The notes: generated by a model from the sequence alone, not told the origin. A stretch of DNA of 35,581 bases from Pseudoalteromonas sp. H71 (GCF_001468485.1 NZ_LODI01000044.1:165045-200625), one strand, 5' to 3'. Shown: positions 8,872 through 18,499, counted from the stretch's first letter. A program made the numbers and translations.

Positions 8872-9684
8872 ATGAAGCGTTTTACTCCTCCTGAACAATG
8901 GCAACCCAATTGCCTAAGAACGGGTGCATTCGATCACCTAAACAGCTTGTTTAAACTTAGCGAGCAAACTCAATGGCCTTCACCAAAATGGTTTACTCCT
9001 TATTTAAACGCAACGAACGAAAATAATTTACCCATACAGTTTGTTGACGACGCCAAAATAGACTTTGCAGATCGCTACTACGAACAAGTTATTTTTGAAA
9101 CCGGTGAAGTCCCCACTCGTACAGAAAATTGGCACGACCTATTTGGTGGACTTATTTGGTGTTTATTTCCTAAAACCAAATCACTTATAAACCAACGTCA
9201 TGTTCAAGACATTGCCGAATATGGTTTAACTAAGCGCACAAAACATCGAAACGCACTAACTCTATTTGATGAATGTGGTGTTGTAGTTGCCATTAGCAAC
9301 AGTAAATGGCAAATCTGGCTGCGTGATCATCAATGGCAAAAAGCATTTGTAGAGCACCGGCATGAGTGGGGAGAGTCAATTCAGGCTTTTATGTTTGGTC
9401 ACGCAAATTACGAAATGCTTACTCGGCCCTATATTGGGCTTACAGGAAAAGCATTGTTTATAAATGTGCCCGATGAAATATTTTGTAAAGATTTAGCAAC
9501 GCAATACCAGTACCTTGATCAAGTACTTTATGAGAAGATTAAAGTAGATCATTGCTTAGCAGATAACTCACAGCTTTCGCCATTACCATTATTAGGTGTA
9601 CCTGGCTGGCATGAAGACAATGAAAACGACACATTTTACAATAATACGGATTACTTTAGACCCAAACGAAGGACATGCGCATGA
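8872..9684 (+). CDS. DUF3025 domain protein
   Basis: A 270-aa cytoplasmic protein of the DUF3025 family, molecular function unknown. Recognisable family blocks are TENWHDLFGGLIWCLFPKTK at about 84-103, a basic stretch with RNALTLFDECGVV near 123-135, FGHANYEMLTRPYIGLTGKA near 175-194, and the C-terminal block LPLLGVPGWHEDN near 238-250 followed by FYNNTDYFRP. No signal peptide or membrane helix is visible. The stop codon overlaps the natA start as ATGA, so it is the first gene of a DUF3025-natA-natB operon; whether it has anything to do with the transporter is unknown. The upstream 118 bases, shared with the divergent M28 gene, hold both promoters, but no clear operator was seen. Confidence 0.85.
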   Translation: MKRFTPPEQWQPNCLRTGAFDHLNSLFKLSEQTQWPSPKWFTPYLNATNENNLPIQFVDDAKIDFADRYYEQVIFETGEVPTRTENWHDLFGGLIWCLFPKTKSLINQRHVQDIAEYGLTKRTKHRNALTLFDECGVVVAISNSKWQIWLRDHQWQKAFVEHRHEWGESIQAFMFGHANYEMLTRPYIGLTGKALFINVPDEIFCKDLATQYQYLDQVLYEKIKVDHCLADNSQLSPLPLLGVPGWHEDNENDTFYNNTDYFRPKRRTCA

Positions 9685-10469
9685 TAGAAGTTGCCGGGCT
9701 TAAAAAACGTTTTAAGCTAACCAAAGACCATAAAAAAAATAAAGTAGATGATATCGATCCGCGTGAAGATAAAGACTACTTTCATTCAGTCCGAGACGTG
9801 AGCTTTCGCTGTGCTGAAGGCGAAGTATTAGGGTTGTTAGGCCCTAATGGCGCAGGTAAAACAACCACGTTAAGAATGATCTCAACGGCGTTAAAGCCCG
9901 ATGAAGGCTCTATTACTATTGCTGGCAACGACATTGTTAAAAAACCTCTTTTAGGACGCAAGTCTATCGGCTTTTTATCAGGCTCTACTGGTTTATACGG
10001 GCGTTTAACTGTAAAAGAAAATATTGAATATTTTGCTAAACTCCACGGGATGAAAAAAAGCGATATAGCCTCACGTTGTGATGAGCTTTTCACGTTACTT
10101 GATATGCATAAATTTATAGATAAACGTGCTGAAAATTTATCAACAGGTATGAAACAAAAAGCAAATATAGCCCGTGCAGTTGTTCATCGCCCAGCGGTGG
10201 TTGTGCTCGATGAACCCACAACAGGTCTAGACATCATGACCACACAAACAGTGATCGAATTTATCAAAGGTTTAAAAGCACAAGGTACGCCGGTTATTTT
10301 CTCAACTCATCATTTAGATGAAGTTGCATTGTTATGTGACCGCGTAGCGGTAATTAACGAAGGCATAAGCTGCTTTGATGGCACCGTTGAAGCGTTTAAA
10401 CAAGCCGGAAACAGTGAAGAGTTAAACCAAGCGTTTATGAACATATTAACGGAGAAACATAATGTTTGA
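9681..10469 (+). CDS. natA: ABC transporter ATP-binding protein, NatA type
   Basis: ATPase subunit of an ABC-2 type export system like the Bacillus NatAB sodium exporter. The 262-aa protein has Walker A LLGPNGAGKTTT (near 52-63), Q/A-loop region SGSTGLYGRLTV, signature LSTGMKQKANIARA, Walker B VVVLDEPTTGLD and the switch histidine in STHHLDE. A charged insertion between the first two strands (about 12-32) is longer than usual. I chose ATG 9681 rather than the upstream in-frame ATG 9675, because GAAGGA sits too close to 9675 but at good spacing from 9681, which also gives a clean ATGA overlap with DUF3025. The transported substrate is not evident; Na+ is only the family default. Confidence 0.85.
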   Translation: MIEVAGLKKRFKLTKDHKKNKVDDIDPREDKDYFHSVRDVSFRCAEGEVLGLLGPNGAGKTTTLRMISTALKPDEGSITIAGNDIVKKPLLGRKSIGFLSGSTGLYGRLTVKENIEYFAKLHGMKKSDIASRCDELFTLLDMHKFIDKRAENLSTGMKQKANIARAVVHRPAVVVLDEPTTGLDIMTTQTVIEFIKGLKAQGTPVIFSTHHLDEVALLCDRVAVINEGISCFDGTVEAFKQAGNSEELNQAFMNILTEKHNV

Positions 10470-11670
10470 AGTATATAAAAAGGAATTAAAAGAGCTCCTT
10501 CGCGACAAGAAAACGCTGATGTTTGTTGTGTTATTGCCAGTACTTATTTTTCCAGTCATTTTTGCTATTGTAGCATTTATTGGTACGCAAGCAGCTCTTG
10601 ATGCCGATCAAAAAGTGAATACATACGTAATTATTAACGGCGAATACGCACAAGAATTTACCGACAAAGTGTTTTACCACAAAAGCTTTGAACTTTATAA
10701 AGGCAGTAAAACCTTTAATACAATAGAAGAGCTCAAAGCAGGTGTTACTGCCGGTGACATAGATATGGGTATTTACTTGCCAAGTAATGCCGTAAAAACG
10801 CTCGACAACGGCGAGCAAAGTAAATGGCAAGTTGTATTTAACGATGCTAAATCAATAAACTTTTTATTTGATCGGGTCAAAGAGCTAGCGCAAGAATACA
10901 GCGACGTATTACAAGCCGAAAAGTTAAAAAGCTTTGGGATAGAAGAGTCTGCGCATAAATCTATTCTTAACCCTATTGAAGTTGTGAAAGTAGATACAGC
11001 CGATAAACGTGAAAACTTAGGCGAAAAAATAGGTGCCTATTTACCTTATTTACTTATCCCATTGGTTTTAATGGGAGCTACTTACCCAGCAATTGACTTA
11101 GGTGCCGGTGAAAAAGAACGCGGAACATTAGAAACATTGTTACTTACACCCATAACACGCACAGAGCTGGTACTTGGTAAGTTTATTACATTACTGACTA
11201 CCTCTATTGCATCAACCACTATTACGGTTGTGAGTATGGGGTGTTGGGTTGCAGTGGCACTGGCGTTTGCTGACTTAGATTTTATTAAAACGGCCTTTAG
11301 TACCTTGGCGGTAACTGATTTACTGATGATTTTTGTATTATTACTTCCACTGGCTGCCATATTTTCTTCTTTAGCGCTAGCTATCTCAATTTATGCGCGA
11401 ACGTTTAAAGAAGCACAAAATTATATGGCTCCGTTAAGTATGGGGGTGTTTTTCCCTATTATTATTTCAATAATGCCAAATATGGAATTGACAGCTAAAA
11501 CCGCGTTTATCCCAGTAACTAACGTTGCATTAGCCATTAAAGACATCATTAAAGGCACTGTTGATTACACCTTTGTAGGGCTAATATTTTTAGCAACCGT
11601 ACTTATTGCAGGGGCGCTACTCGCATTTTGTGTTAAATGGTTTAACCGAGAAGATGTACTATTTAGATAG
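10462..11670 (+). CDS. natB: ABC-2 type permease, NatB type
   Basis: Membrane partner of NatA. The 402-aa protein begins with a short cytoplasmic arm and a first helix (about 19-40), then a large extracytoplasmic domain (about 41-190), then five or six helices from about 191 to 395 that include the ABC-2 family block GAGEKERGTLETLLLTPITR (about 213-232) and ELVLGKFITLL. This one-helix, big loop, multi-helix plan is that of NatB/YhaP-like permeases. ATG 10462 overlaps the natA stop by 8 bases and is preceded by GGAG. A strong bidirectional terminator follows. Substrate unknown from sequence. Confidence 0.85.
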   Translation: MFEVYKKELKELLRDKKTLMFVVLLPVLIFPVIFAIVAFIGTQAALDADQKVNTYVIINGEYAQEFTDKVFYHKSFELYKGSKTFNTIEELKAGVTAGDIDMGIYLPSNAVKTLDNGEQSKWQVVFNDAKSINFLFDRVKELAQEYSDVLQAEKLKSFGIEESAHKSILNPIEVVKVDTADKRENLGEKIGAYLPYLLIPLVLMGATYPAIDLGAGEKERGTLETLLLTPITRTELVLGKFITLLTTSIASTTITVVSMGCWVAVALAFADLDFIKTAFSTLAVTDLLMIFVLLLPLAAIFSSLALAISIYARTFKEAQNYMAPLSMGVFFPIIISIMPNMELTAKTAFIPVTNVALAIKDIIKGTVDYTFVGLIFLATVLIAGALLAFCVKWFNREDVLFR

Positions 11671-11683
11671 TGTTTCTGTTTGT

Positions 11684-11713
11684 AAAAAAGCATCACTTAA
11701 GTGGTGCTTTTTT
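11684..11713. terminator. bidirectional terminator after natB
   Basis: Fifteen-base arms AAAAAAGCATCACTT and AAGTGGTGCTTTTTT meet almost without a loop, with one G-T wobble. It lies between natB and the convergent phosphoesterase gene. Confidence 0.88.
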
Positions 11714-11769
11714 GTTTTAGAATCAAGGTAAGGATTAAAACGAATTACGTGTACTAAAGTCAGCAGTTA

Positions 11770-12609
11770 TTATGCTGCTGACTTATTGGGTTTAGACGTG
11801 TTATCACTCATTTGTAGCGATGATATGTTAGATATGTCGGCGCTATCTAAAACTGTATGTGTATCTGACCAGTGAAGTAGTTCTATTTTACCGTCAGCTT
11901 GTTCTACTAATGCAGTGCAGTTTTCTATCCAGTCTCCGTCGTTGCAATACACTATGCCGTCGCACACTTTTATTTTAGGGTGGTGTATGTGCCCACAAAT
12001 AATGCCATCTACATTTTGCTTTTTAGCTTCATGAATAGCGGCGTCTTCAAACGCATTTATTGCTTCACGAGCTTTATGAACCCGTGCTTTTATCCACGAC
12101 GCTAACGACCAATAATTACCCCCAAACAACTTTCTTATTTTATTACTCCAACGATTTAAAAATAAAAGTAAATCGTAGCCAGTATCGCCTGCAATGCTAA
12201 TAATTTTGTTATAGCGAGTTGCGCTATCAAAATCATCACCATGAACCAGTAAAAAACGCTTATTTGCTTGAGTTACATGAATATACTGCTGGTGGACTTC
12301 TATGCCTAACAAGGTTTGATTTATATAATTTCTAAACGTTTCGTCGTGGTTTCCCGGTATATATATTACCTGTGTTCCGTTGGCTGCTTTTTGTTGAATG
12401 CAATTAAGTACTTGATAGTGAGAAGGGTGCCAATAAAAATGGCGCTTCATTGACCATAAATCAATAATGTCACCCACTAAATATAAAACATCAGTGTCGA
12501 CAGAGTTGAGAAAGTTGAGTAAATAATCAGCTTTACAATCTTTATAGCCAAGGTGAACATCTGATATCCATATAGCAGGGTACTTAGCTTGTTGTTCAGC
12601 GCCTTTCAT
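11770..12609 (-). CDS. LpxH-like metallophosphoesterase (UDP-2,3-diacylglucosamine diphosphatase family)
   Basis: A calcineurin-like phosphoesterase with all five metal motifs: SDVHLG (about 16-21), GDIIDLW (about 47-53), GNHDE (about 91-95), the HGDDFD block (about 124-129), and GHIHHP (about 205-210). The pattern resembles LpxH, which removes UMP from UDP-2,3-diacylglucosamine in lipid A synthesis, but the protein (279 aa) is longer than E. coli LpxH (about 240) and belongs to the broader LpxH-like group often present alongside the true enzyme. The substrate is therefore uncertain. Start: ATG 12609 is preferred over the in-frame ATG 12621, because GAGGG lies just upstream of the former while the latter lacks a ribosome site. 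Single-gene unit. Confidence 0.75.
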   Translation of the reverse strand: MKGAEQQAKYPAIWISDVHLGYKDCKADYLLNFLNSVDTDVLYLVGDIIDLWSMKRHFYWHPSHYQVLNCIQQKAANGTQVIYIPGNHDETFRNYINQTLLGIEVHQQYIHVTQANKRFLLVHGDDFDSATRYNKIISIAGDTGYDLLLFLNRWSNKIRKLFGGNYWSLASWIKARVHKAREAINAFEDAAIHEAKKQNVDGIICGHIHHPKIKVCDGIVYCNDGDWIENCTALVEQADGKIELLHWSDTHTVLDSADISNISSLQMSDNTSKPNKSAA

Positions 12610-12713
12610 AGTGTCCCTCATTAGTTTTGTTAAATAGAAATTACTTTAGAGAGAAAAAATGACAGTTACACGACACTTTTAGTAAAGCTATATGACACAA
12701 AATTCAGCCATAA

Positions 12714-12738
12714 AAAAACCGCTAAAAAAGCGGTTTTT
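12714..12738 (-). terminator. terminator of proS
   Basis: Arms AAAAACCGC and GCGGTTTTT around a 7-base A-rich loop. The A run at the left becomes a T run on the minus strand, 32 bases beyond the proS stop. Confidence 0.85.
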
Positions 12739-12769
12739 ATATTAACGTTATTGAATGACGAGTAAGTAT

Positions 12770-14494
12770 TTAGGCCTGCATAGCCGCTTTAATGCTTTCG
12801 ATTGCGGTATCTATGTCGATCATAAGTTTTTCACCTGTGCGACGGTTTTTAAGCTCTACTTTATTTTCGTCTAGGTTACGCTCGCCAATTACGAGCGTGA
12901 AAGGCACGCCTACAAGTTCCATGTCGTTAAACATAACACCAGGTCGCTCTTTACGGTCGTCAAATAATACATCTACACCAGCATCTTTCAAACCTTGATA
13001 AAGGTTGTTAGCAATATCAGGAATACGATGCGATTTATGCATGTTCATTGGTACAATTGCTAGATCGAATGGCGCAATAGACTGCGGCCAAATAATACCG
13101 TACTTATCGTTGTTTTGCTCAATAGCAGCAGCCACAATTCGCGATACACCCACACCGTAACAACCCATGGTCATTACTTGGTTTTTGCCATCTTCGTTTA
13201 ATACGCCTGCTTTCATGGCGTCTGAGTATTTAGTACCAAGTTGAAATATATGGCCTACTTCAACACCACGTTTAATTTGTAATGTGCCTTGGCCGCAAGG
13301 GCTAGGATCGCCTTCAACAATGTTACGAATATCGGCAACGTCGTAGTTTGTTACATCGCGGTCCCAGTTAATACCACTAAAGTGTTCATCGTCTTTGTTG
13401 GCGCCGGCGACAAAATCAGCCATTACGTTGGCTGTGCGGTCAACAATAATTGGCATTGTTAATCCTACAGGGCCCAGTGAGCCTGGTTTTGCACCAATTG
13501 CAGCAATAATATCTGCTTCTTTTGCCATTTCAAGCGGTGAGTCAACCAACGGGTGCTTTTCTGCTTTTAATTCGTTTAACTCGTGATCGCCACGGATAAC
13601 AAGCGCAACTAAACCGCGTTGTTCGTTTTCATTTGGCGCACCATAAACAATTAAAGTTTTAACACTACGGTGTGGTTTAACACCGTAATGCTTTTTAAGC
13701 TCTTCAATTGTTTTAGCATCTGGAGTAGGGAACGCTTTTAACTCTTTTGTCGCATCAGCACGAGGCTCTGTTGGCGCAAGGGCTTCGGCTTTTTCAATGT
13801 TAGCCGCGTAATCGCTACCATCACTAAATGCGATAGCGTCTTCGCCTGATTCAGCTAAAACATGGAATTCGTGAGATACACTACCACCAATAGAGCCTGT
13901 ATCGGCAATTACAGGGCGATAATCTAGGCCTAAACGTTCAAAAATATTACAGTATGCTTTGTGCATTGCTTGGTAAGTATTATTTAAACATTCTTCGCTT
14001 AAATGAAACGAATAAGCATCTTTCATGGTGAATTCACGTGCGCGCATTACACCAAAACGAGGGCGTCGTTCGTCACGTACTTTAGTTTGTACTTGGTATA
14101 AAGTAAGCGGTAACTGCTTGTAGCTATTCACTTCTTTACGAACAAAATCAGTAATTACTTCTTCATGTGTTGGACCAAGGGCAAATTCACGATTATGACG
14201 GTCTGTAAAGCGCATGAGCTCTGGACCAAATTCGCTCCAACGACCCGACTCTTCCCATAAATCAGCAGGTTGAATAACAGGCATCAGCATTTCTATTGCG
14301 CCTGCTTTGTCCATTTCTTCACGAACAATGTTTTCAACTTTACGCAAAACGCGTAAACCAGAGGGTAACCAAGTGTATAAACCCGAAGCGACGCGGCGGA
14401 TCATACCGGCTCTAAGCATTAACTGATGCGATACAATTTCAGCATCTGAAGGCGTTTCTTTAAGTGTTGCGAGTATATATTGACTGGTACGCAT
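12770..14494 (-). CDS. proS: prolyl-tRNA synthetase, bacterial type with editing domain
   Basis: Charges tRNA-Pro with proline. The 574-aa length and layout are those of the bacterial ProS: class II catalytic motif 1 region ([21 protein letters not shown] split around residue 45-65), the ATP/acceptor block [16 protein letters not shown] near 103-118, motif 2 [20 protein letters not shown] near 138-157, an inserted editing (YbaK-like) domain at about 225-390 that hydrolyses Ala-tRNA-Pro, motif 3 with [17 protein letters not shown] near 435-451, and the anticodon-binding domain to the end. It lies 88 bases downstream of trmO on the same strand, but no coupling is obvious. Only a weak GGA precedes the ATG. 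Confidence 0.96.
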   Translation of the reverse strand: MRTSQYILATLKETPSDAEIVSHQLMLRAGMIRRVASGLYTWLPSGLRVLRKVENIVREEMDKAGAIEMLMPVIQPADLWEESGRWSEFGPELMRFTDRHNREFALGPTHEEVITDFVRKEVNSYKQLPLTLYQVQTKVRDERRPRFGVMRAREFTMKDAYSFHLSEECLNNTYQAMHKAYCNIFERLGLDYRPVIADTGSIGGSVSHEFHVLAESGEDAIAFSDGSDYAANIEKAEALAPTEPRADATKELKAFPTPDAKTIEELKKHYGVKPHRSVKTLIVYGAPNENEQRGLVALVIRGDHELNELKAEKHPLVDSPLEMAKEADIIAAIGAKPGSLGPVGLTMPIIVDRTANVMADFVAGANKDDEHFSGINWDRDVTNYDVADIRNIVEGDPSPCGQGTLQIKRGVEVGHIFQLGTKYSDAMKAGVLNEDGKNQVMTMGCYGVGVSRIVAAAIEQNNDKYGIIWPQSIAPFDLAIVPMNMHKSHRIPDIANNLYQGLKDAGVDVLFDDRKERPGVMFNDMELVGVPFTLVIGERNLDENKVELKNRRTGEKLMIDIDTAIESIKAAMQA

Positions 14495-14582
14495 TATTTT
14501 TCCGAAATAGAGTAATATGTTCTTTTAATAGAGCTTAAGTTTACCAGCGGTTGCTTTTACACAAAAGCGCTAAGTGAGTTAT

Positions 14583-15287
14583 TTAGCTTTTTTCTATACT
14601 TGTTACTAGGTTGTGCTCGCCATTAACGTGCCAGCGAATATTGTAATCATACAATGTCATTCCATAGCTCTGCTCGCCGTCTTTTTGTTTTTTGTAAGCA
14701 GGGCGTGGGTCTTGTTTTAAAACATTACTAATAAAATTCAATAAATCAGGGTATTGAGTTTGCTGCTCAATGAATAAAGTCACCTCGGGGGTAAACTCTA
14801 CACTCATTTGTGTTTCTGGGCGTGTATCTGCAAAGCCAGCACTTGCGTCAAGCATGGCATCTGAGTAAGGCAAGTAGGGCTTTATGTCGATGATGGGCGT
14901 GCCATCAAGTAGGTCTATTCCGGCAAGTAATAAACTTAGTTGGCCATTTTTATATTCTATACCCTCAAGTTTGACTGCACTCATACCAATGGCGTTTGGT
15001 CTAAAAGTAGCACGGGTTGCAAATACACCTTTGCGTTCATTACCGCCTAAACGAGGTGGGCGCACCATGGCTGAGTAGCCTTTATCTGCGGTTTCATGAA
15101 AACGAAACAATAACCAAATGTGTGTAAATTCATCAATGCCGCGTACAAATTCTTCGCGATTAAAGTCAGGCGCAAAAATAAGTTTGGCTTTAGCTTCAGG
15201 CACTAAACGCGGCTGTCTTGGAATGGCAAACTTTTGTTTATAGGGAGATTGTATATGGCCAACGGCCGAAATGCTGTAGTCGCTCAT
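14583..15287 (-). CDS. trmO: tRNA (N6-threonylcarbamoyladenosine-37-N6) methyltransferase TrmO
   Basis: SAM-dependent enzyme that methylates t6A37 of tRNA-Thr(GGU); formerly TsaA/YaeB. The 234-aa protein matches the family in length and in landmarks: the N-terminal IQSPYKQKFAIPRQPRLV at about 13-30 in the UPF0066 beta-barrel, FTHIWLLFRFHET (about 56-68), RPPRLGGNERKGVFATRAT (about 77-95, the SAM-binding RPN region continuing as FRPNAIGMS), and DLLDGTPIIDIKPYLPYSD (about 127-145). I set the start at ATG 15287 (GAG six bases upstream); the longer frame would begin with TTG 15302 and lacks support. Likely monocistronic. Confidence 0.92.
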   Translation of the reverse strand: MSDYSISAVGHIQSPYKQKFAIPRQPRLVPEAKAKLIFAPDFNREEFVRGIDEFTHIWLLFRFHETADKGYSAMVRPPRLGGNERKGVFATRATFRPNAIGMSAVKLEGIEYKNGQLSLLLAGIDLLDGTPIIDIKPYLPYSDAMLDASAGFADTRPETQMSVEFTPEVTLFIEQQTQYPDLLNFISNVLKQDPRPAYKKQKDGEQSYGMTLYDYNIRWHVNGEHNLVTSIEKS

Positions 15288-15416
15288 GTCACTCAAGTAC
15301 AAATAGAATAGAGATTTATTCTACCTGTATTTAGATGCTATCGCATTAATACAAAGAATTTTATTTAGACCCAGTGGTTTAAAAGCGCTTTTAGACTGAG
15401 CGGTTTATATTTAATG

Positions 15417-15444
15417 AAAAAAAGGTAAGCTTTAGCTTACCTTT
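15417..15444 (-). terminator. terminator of the beta-barrel protein gene
   Basis: Arms AAAGGTAAGC and GCTTACCTTT around TTTA, with seven A at the left that form a T run on the minus strand, 21 bases after the stop. Confidence 0.85.
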
Positions 15445-15465
15445 GTTAACTATAGTGTTTAAAGT

Positions 15466-16035
15466 TTAAAACATGTATTGCAACGATACAGATGCTACAT
15501 CCATATCAGGGTCAATATCGTCGTCTAATTTGTAACGTTCGTACTCTAAACGCATTTGTACATTGCTTGAAAAGGCAAACTCTAAACCTGCACCATAAAA
15601 TGCATCACCACCATCTTGCGATGTAGAGATGCTTCCAATTGGGAGTTCTTGTTTTATATCAGCATCCCATTCTAACCAACCACCTTTAGCGTACACCGAA
15701 AAGCTTTCAGTTAGGGGAATACCCAAGCGAGCGGCCAATGACACACCATCAATCTCTGCTTTACTGTCAATGTCGCTAACTTCATCAAAATTTTGATAAG
15801 CCAGCTCTACACTCAAATACTCATTAAATTGTGTACCAATGTATCCTTTTAGCATTTGCGCATCATCATCAAAGTCAGTATCGTTTTCACTGTCTTCAAA
15901 TTCAAAAGAATATTGTCCGTAGCCTATACCGGTATAAATACGCGGAGAATCAAAATCGGAAATATCTGCTTGTGCTGCAGAATTAAAACCAAGCGTTGCA
16001 AGCGCTAGTGCTGAAAGAGAAAGTGATTTAATCAT
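15466..16035 (-). CDS. small OmpA-like outer-membrane beta-barrel protein
   Basis: A 189-aa exported protein. Signal peptide at 1-23 (cleavage after SAAQA), then alternating amphipathic strands separated by acidic loops (for example EFEDSENDTDFDDD near 45-58), with aromatic girdle residues, and a C-terminal strand ending VSLQYMF, whose last Phe is the usual BAM recognition residue. This fits the eight-stranded OmpA/OmpW-like barrel class (Pfam-type OMP_b-brl) without a peptidoglycan-binding domain. The many Asp/Glu in the loops may reflect a marine, salt-rich setting. The ribosome site AAGGAG is strong, suggesting high expression. Role (porin, adhesin, stress barrel) unknown. Confidence 0.85.
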   Translation of the reverse strand: MIKSLSLSALALATLGFNSAAQADISDFDSPRIYTGIGYGQYSFEFEDSENDTDFDDDAQMLKGYIGTQFNEYLSVELAYQNFDEVSDIDSKAEIDGVSLAARLGIPLTESFSVYAKGGWLEWDADIKQELPIGSISTSQDGGDAFYGAGLEFAFSSNVQMRLEYERYKLDDDIDPDMDVASVSLQYMF

Positions 16036-16055
16036 TAAATAGCTCCTTTAAAAAA

Positions 16056-16085
16056 ATAATATGGTTTGATTTATTCAAACTTCAA
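16056..16085 (-). promoter_or_regulatory. probable promoter of the beta-barrel gene with a small inverted repeat in the spacer
   Basis: On the minus strand, -35 TTGAAG (16080-16085), 18-base spacer, -10 TATTAT (16056-16061), about 20 bases before the ribosome site. The spacer holds GTTTGA and TCAAAC (plus-strand 16064-16069 and 16075-16080) around 5 bases, a possible operator. Confidence 0.5.
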
Positions 16086-16189
16086 TTACTTAGTTGCAGT
16101 GAACATGCCAATGATTAAATAGATCAAAAAACCAGCAGAGCTAGTTATTTAGGATTGGATTTTTGGGTCGGTTAGGTTTTTTATTAAAC

Positions 16190-16219
16190 AAATCGCTAAA
16201 TAGTGACACTTAGCGATTT
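16190..16219 (-). terminator. hairpin downstream of the thioesterase gene, probable terminator
   Basis: Perfect 10-base arms AAATCGCTAA and TTAGCGATTT around a 10-base loop, about 70 bases after the thioesterase stop. The T run on the minus strand is broken (TTTGTTTAAT), so termination may be partial. Nothing else recognisable was seen in 16086-16286. Confidence 0.5.
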
Positions 16220-16286
16220 TAAATAAATTGTATTTTTTACAATGTATTAGGATTTTTTTACAGTACAAAAATTAGCTAACGCGTAA

Positions 16287-16751
16287 CTATACTTGATGAA
16301 GTAAGTTTTCGGTTTCTATCGCAATTTCTTTCATCTTAATTGCGTAATTTTCTAATTTTATATCTTCATTGGTAACCGCTTTAAACTCTGGCACTGCAAC
16401 GGGGTAACCCGTTTCATCCATGGCGACAAAGCTTATTACACAATGGTTGGTTTCAACCATGTTTTGTGTTTTTGGGTCGCCGCATCGAACTTGTATAAAT
16501 ATTTGCATACTTGTTTTACCGGTATGCGCTATTTTTGCTTCTACTTCTACTATTTGCCCAACCAAAATAGGGCGTCTGAATTTAACACCCGCCACCGATA
16601 CGGTTACACAATAATGACCACTCCAGCCAGCGGCACAGGCATAGCCAGCTTGGTCAATCCACTTCATAACCACACCACCATGCACTTTTCCTCCAAAATT
16701 AACATCGGTGGGCTCTGCTAAAAAACGAAAAACAACATTTGACGACGGCAT
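16287..16751 (-). CDS. hotdog-fold acyl-CoA thioesterase
   Basis: A 154-aa cytoplasmic acyl-CoA hydrolase of the YciA/BFIT-like hotdog family, releasing free acid and CoA. The signature runs from NFGGKVHGG (18-26) through MKWIDQAGYACA (29-40), with Asp33 in the usual catalytic position, followed by the long hotdog helix and strands containing VSVAGVKFRRPILVGQ (about 51-66) and a C-terminal strand with HCVISFVAMDE. ATG 16751 lies in a single-gene minus-strand unit just downstream of the ETF-QO terminator. Placement beside ETF and acyl-CoA oxidation functions is suggestive but not proof of a shared role. Confidence 0.88.
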   Translation of the reverse strand: MPSSNVVFRFLAEPTDVNFGGKVHGGVVMKWIDQAGYACAAGWSGHYCVTVSVAGVKFRRPILVGQIVEVEAKIAHTGKTSMQIFIQVRCGDPKTQNMVETNHCVISFVAMDETGYPVAVPEFKAVTNEDIKLENYAIKMKEIAIETENLLHQV

Positions 16752-16792
16752 AAACTTTACTCTTTTTATTAATTATATAATCAGCATAGCGC

Positions 16793-16813
16793 AAAAAAGG
16801 GGCCGAAGCCCCT
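16793..16813 (-). terminator. terminator of the ETF-QO gene, UUCG tetraloop
   Basis: On the minus strand AGGGGC, loop TTCG, GCCCCT, then a run of T. A GC stem capped by the very stable UUCG loop. Confidence 0.92.
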
Positions 16814-16852
16814 GCAATTTAGGATATGTTTATAATTTATATGTAAAAGATA

Positions 16853-18499
16853 TTACATATTGGGGTAATTTGGACCGCCAGCACCTTCAGGTGTAACCCA
16901 TGTTATGTTTTGGCTTGGATCTTTAATGTCACAGGTTTTACAGTGCACACAGTTTTGTGCATTAATTACAAACTCGTTTTTACCTTCTATTTCTTGCACT
17001 TCATAAACACCTGCTGGGCAATAGCGCTGTGCGGGTTCATCATATTTTACAAGGTTAACGTGTATTGGAATTGATGCGTTTTTAAGTTTTAGATGACAAG
17101 GTTGAGACTCTTCATGGTTAGTATTTGATAAAAACACACTTGAAAGTTTATCAAAACTCAGTGACCCATCAGGCTTGGGGTAATTTATTTTTTCAGCAAT
17201 ATTAGCATCAACAAGAGTAGAGTAGTCTGGTACGTTGTCTTTAAAGGTAAACGGTAAAGCACCATTAAATACATTCTGATCGAGTGTATTATATGCACCC
17301 CCTAAAAACTTACCTAGTTTATGCATTACCGGGCCAAAGTTACGCGACTGGTAAAGTTCTTTATAGGCCCAAGATTGTTCAAATCGTATACGGTAATTTT
17401 TTAAGTCAGTATTTGCTTGTTCATTTTGAAGTGCTTCAAAAATGACTTCAGCAGCCACCATACCCGATTTCATTGCTGTGTGATTTCCCTTAATTTTTGC
17501 AAAATTTAAAGTACCAGCATCACAGCCAACTAATAATCCACCAGGAAAATGCATTTTAGGTAAAGAATGCAATCCTCCTTTTGCAATAGCACGCGCCCCA
17601 TAAGCAATTCGCTCACCGCCTTCAAGCACCTGTTTAAAAACAGGGTGATGTTTCATTCGCTGAAATTCATCAAAAGGGCTTAAGTGTGGGTTTGCGTAAT
17701 TTAAATCAACAATTAAGCCAACAACGACCTGATTATTTTCGCTATGATACATAAATGCACCACCACTTGTATCACCATTTAACGGCCAACCCGTGCCATG
17801 AACCACCGTTCCTTCTTGGTGTTTCGATTCATCTACTTGCCATATTTCCTTAAAACCTAAACCGTAATGTTGAGGCGATGAATCAGCATCAAGCGCAAAT
17901 TGGTTTATAAGTTGTTTGCCTAAATGTCCACGGCAACCTTCAGCAAAAATAGTGTATTTAGCTCTTAGTTCCATGCCTGGCATGTAACCGTCTTTTTCGT
18001 TTCCGTCTTTATCAACACCCATGTCTCCTGTAATAATGCCTTTTACAGTGTCGTCTTCAATAATAAGTGAATGTGCACTAAAGCCTGGAAATATTTCTAC
18101 GCCCAAACTTTCAGCTTGCTCTGCAAGCCAACGGCATACGTTACCCATTGATACAATATAGTTGCCATTATTATGAAACGTTTTAGGTGTAGCAAAGTGG
18201 GGGATTGACGTTGCTTTTTCTTCATTATTAAACCAATAAATTTCATCATTGGTTACTTTTGTAGTGACTGGTGCGCCTTGCTCTTGCCATTTGGGCAGTA
18301 ACTCATCTAAAGCTTTGGTTTCAAAAACAGCACCCGACAGAACATGTGCACCCACTTCAGAGCCTTTTTCAACAACACAAATCATGCATTCTTGTTGTTT
18401 TTCTTGTGCAAGTTGTGCGAGTTTTATTGCACTGGCAAGTCCTGCAGGTCCAGCGCCTACAACAACTACATCAAATTCCATGGTTTCACGTTCGACCAT
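16853..18499 (-). CDS. electron transfer flavoprotein-ubiquinone oxidoreductase (ETF-QO)
   Basis: Inner-membrane-associated flavoprotein that takes electrons from reduced ETF and gives them to ubiquinone, linking acyl-CoA dehydrogenases to respiration. The 548-aa protein has an N-terminal FAD-binding motif VVVVGAGPAGLAS (GxGxxG at 15-20), the central GCRGHLGKQLI segment, the KGNHTAMKSGMVAAE block typical of the family, and a C-terminal [4Fe-4S] domain with YCPAGVYEV and NCVHCKTCDI supplying four cysteines, ending GPNYPNM. The start is ATG 18499, backed by AGAGG at 5-base spacing; the frame is open further, but only to TTG 18532. It is divergent from etfBA across a region with two LiuR-like operators. 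Confidence 0.94.
   Translation of the reverse strand: MVERETMEFDVVVVGAGPAGLASAIKLAQLAQEKQQECMICVVEKGSEVGAHVLSGAVFETKALDELLPKWQEQGAPVTTKVTNDEIYWFNNEEKATSIPHFATPKTFHNNGNYIVSMGNVCRWLAEQAESLGVEIFPGFSAHSLIIEDDTVKGIITGDMGVDKDGNEKDGYMPGMELRAKYTIFAEGCRGHLGKQLINQFALDADSSPQHYGLGFKEIWQVDESKHQEGTVVHGTGWPLNGDTSGGAFMYHSENNQVVVGLIVDLNYANPHLSPFDEFQRMKHHPVFKQVLEGGERIAYGARAIAKGGLHSLPKMHFPGGLLVGCDAGTLNFAKIKGNHTAMKSGMVAAEVIFEALQNEQANTDLKNYRIRFEQSWAYKELYQSRNFGPVMHKLGKFLGGAYNTLDQNVFNGALPFTFKDNVPDYSTLVDANIAEKINYPKPDGSLSFDKLSSVFLSNTNHEESQPCHLKLKNASIPIHVNLVKYDEPAQRYCPAGVYEVQEIEGKNEFVINAQNCVHCKTCDIKDPSQNITWVTPEGAGGPNYPNM

Noticed and set aside
15380..15393. Palindrome TAAAAGCGCTTTTA between trmO and the beta-barrel gene
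   Set aside because: AT-rich, with no promoter nearby that it would obviously control; likely chance.
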